5,650 nt of DNA, taken from an uncultured Burkholderiales bacterium (GTDB lineage Bacteria; Pseudomonadota; Gammaproteobacteria; Burkholderiales; Burkholderiaceae_C). Shown here piece by piece: positions 5,511 to 5,650 of this stretch. The notes beneath the pieces are model-generated. The model searched no databases. It saw nothing but the letters and a program-made list of their open reading frames with translations, and was not told the origin of the DNA. Made by a program: the position numbers and the translations under genes. Within the stretch, counting starts at the first letter, position 1; each line of letters starts with the position of its first letter. The DNA is taken from contig CAJBHE010000125.1 of NCBI GenBank assembly GCA_903952885.1, forward strand, positions 1 to 5,650. Reading direction: 5' to 3'.

Positions 5511-5650
5511 ATGAAATTCATCTACCTTGCCTCCCAAAGCCCACGCCGCCGCCAATTGCTTGAGCAGCTGGGCATACGTTACGAGCTGCTGTTGGCCGAC
5601 GACACAGAAGACGCCGAAGCGCTAGAAGTCGTGCTGCCCAACGAAGCACC
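5511..5650 (+). CDS. maf: Maf/YhdE family nucleoside triphosphate pyrophosphatase, 3' end cut by window
   Basis: The frame is open from ATG 5511 to the right edge, giving 46 complete codons. The protein begins MKFIYLASQSPRRRQLLEQL and continues GIRYELLLAD. The (L)AS-x-SPRR-x-x-LL motif at residues 7-17 is the hallmark of the Maf family, with SPRRR forming the phosphate-binding loop. Family members hydrolyse non-canonical or pyrimidine nucleoside triphosphates (dTTP/UTP for the YhdE type, m7GTP for the YceF type). The part needed to separate these is missing. A GAG about seven bases upstream is a weak Shine-Dalgarno. Position right after rlmH fits the rsfS-rlmH-maf-rng order I recall for betaproteobacteria; if so, rng (ribonuclease G) would lie just beyond the window. 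Family identity is firm on the N-terminal motif; the subfamily is open. Confidence 0.9.
   Translation, partial: MKFIYLASQSPRRRQLLEQLGIRYELLLADDTEDAEALEVVLPNEA

Noticed and set aside
1..5650. Search for mobile elements, CRISPR arrays, tRNA, riboswitches or defence genes
   Set aside because: All but about 80 bases are covered by well-recognised housekeeping genes; I saw no terminal inverted repeats, spacer-repeat patterns, cloverleaf or conserved RNA elements.

Overview
The window looks like ordinary chromosomal housekeeping DNA from a betaproteobacterium, most likely Burkholderiales and probably the Comamonadaceae. That placement rests on protein style, moderately high GC judged by eye, and my recollection of the hemF-nadD-rsfS-rlmH-maf order in that group. 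It is an inference, not a database result. Every supported gene is on the + strand, packed almost end to end, as in one long transcription unit or two adjoining ones. There is no mobile element, CRISPR array, tRNA or rRNA, and no convincing terminator.

Layout: a 5'-truncated yebC (YebC/TACO1 family) runs in from the left edge and overlaps purD (GAR synthetase) by an ATGA junction. A 55-base gap, the only one longer than 10 bases, follows purD and carries a weak promoter-like AT-rich element. Next is a small PlsC-like lysophospholipid acyltransferase, then hemF (oxygen-dependent coproporphyrinogen III oxidase). nadD (nicotinate-nucleotide adenylyltransferase) overlaps the hemF stop by GTGA. 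rsfS (ribosome silencing factor) carries an unusually long Lys/Ala-rich tail and overlaps rlmH (23S rRNA pseudouridine-1915 methyltransferase) by ATGA. The first 46 codons of a Maf-family nucleotide pyrophosphatase reach the right edge.

The genes serve purine, phospholipid, haem and NAD synthesis, ribosome function and nucleotide-pool cleaning. They do not form one pathway. RsfS and RlmH both act at the face of the 50S subunit that meets the 30S, and YebC-family proteins are linked to translation as well as regulation, so there is a loose ribosome theme. Shine-Dalgarno sequences are weak throughout, and three of the seven junctions are 4-base start/stop overlaps, so translational coupling is likely.

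I found no evidence of a new multi-gene system. The best candidates for a second look are the roughly 150-residue histone-H1-like tail on RsfS, a 16-base sequence repeated exactly across two start codons, and a possible near-leaderless promoter before the acyltransferase.
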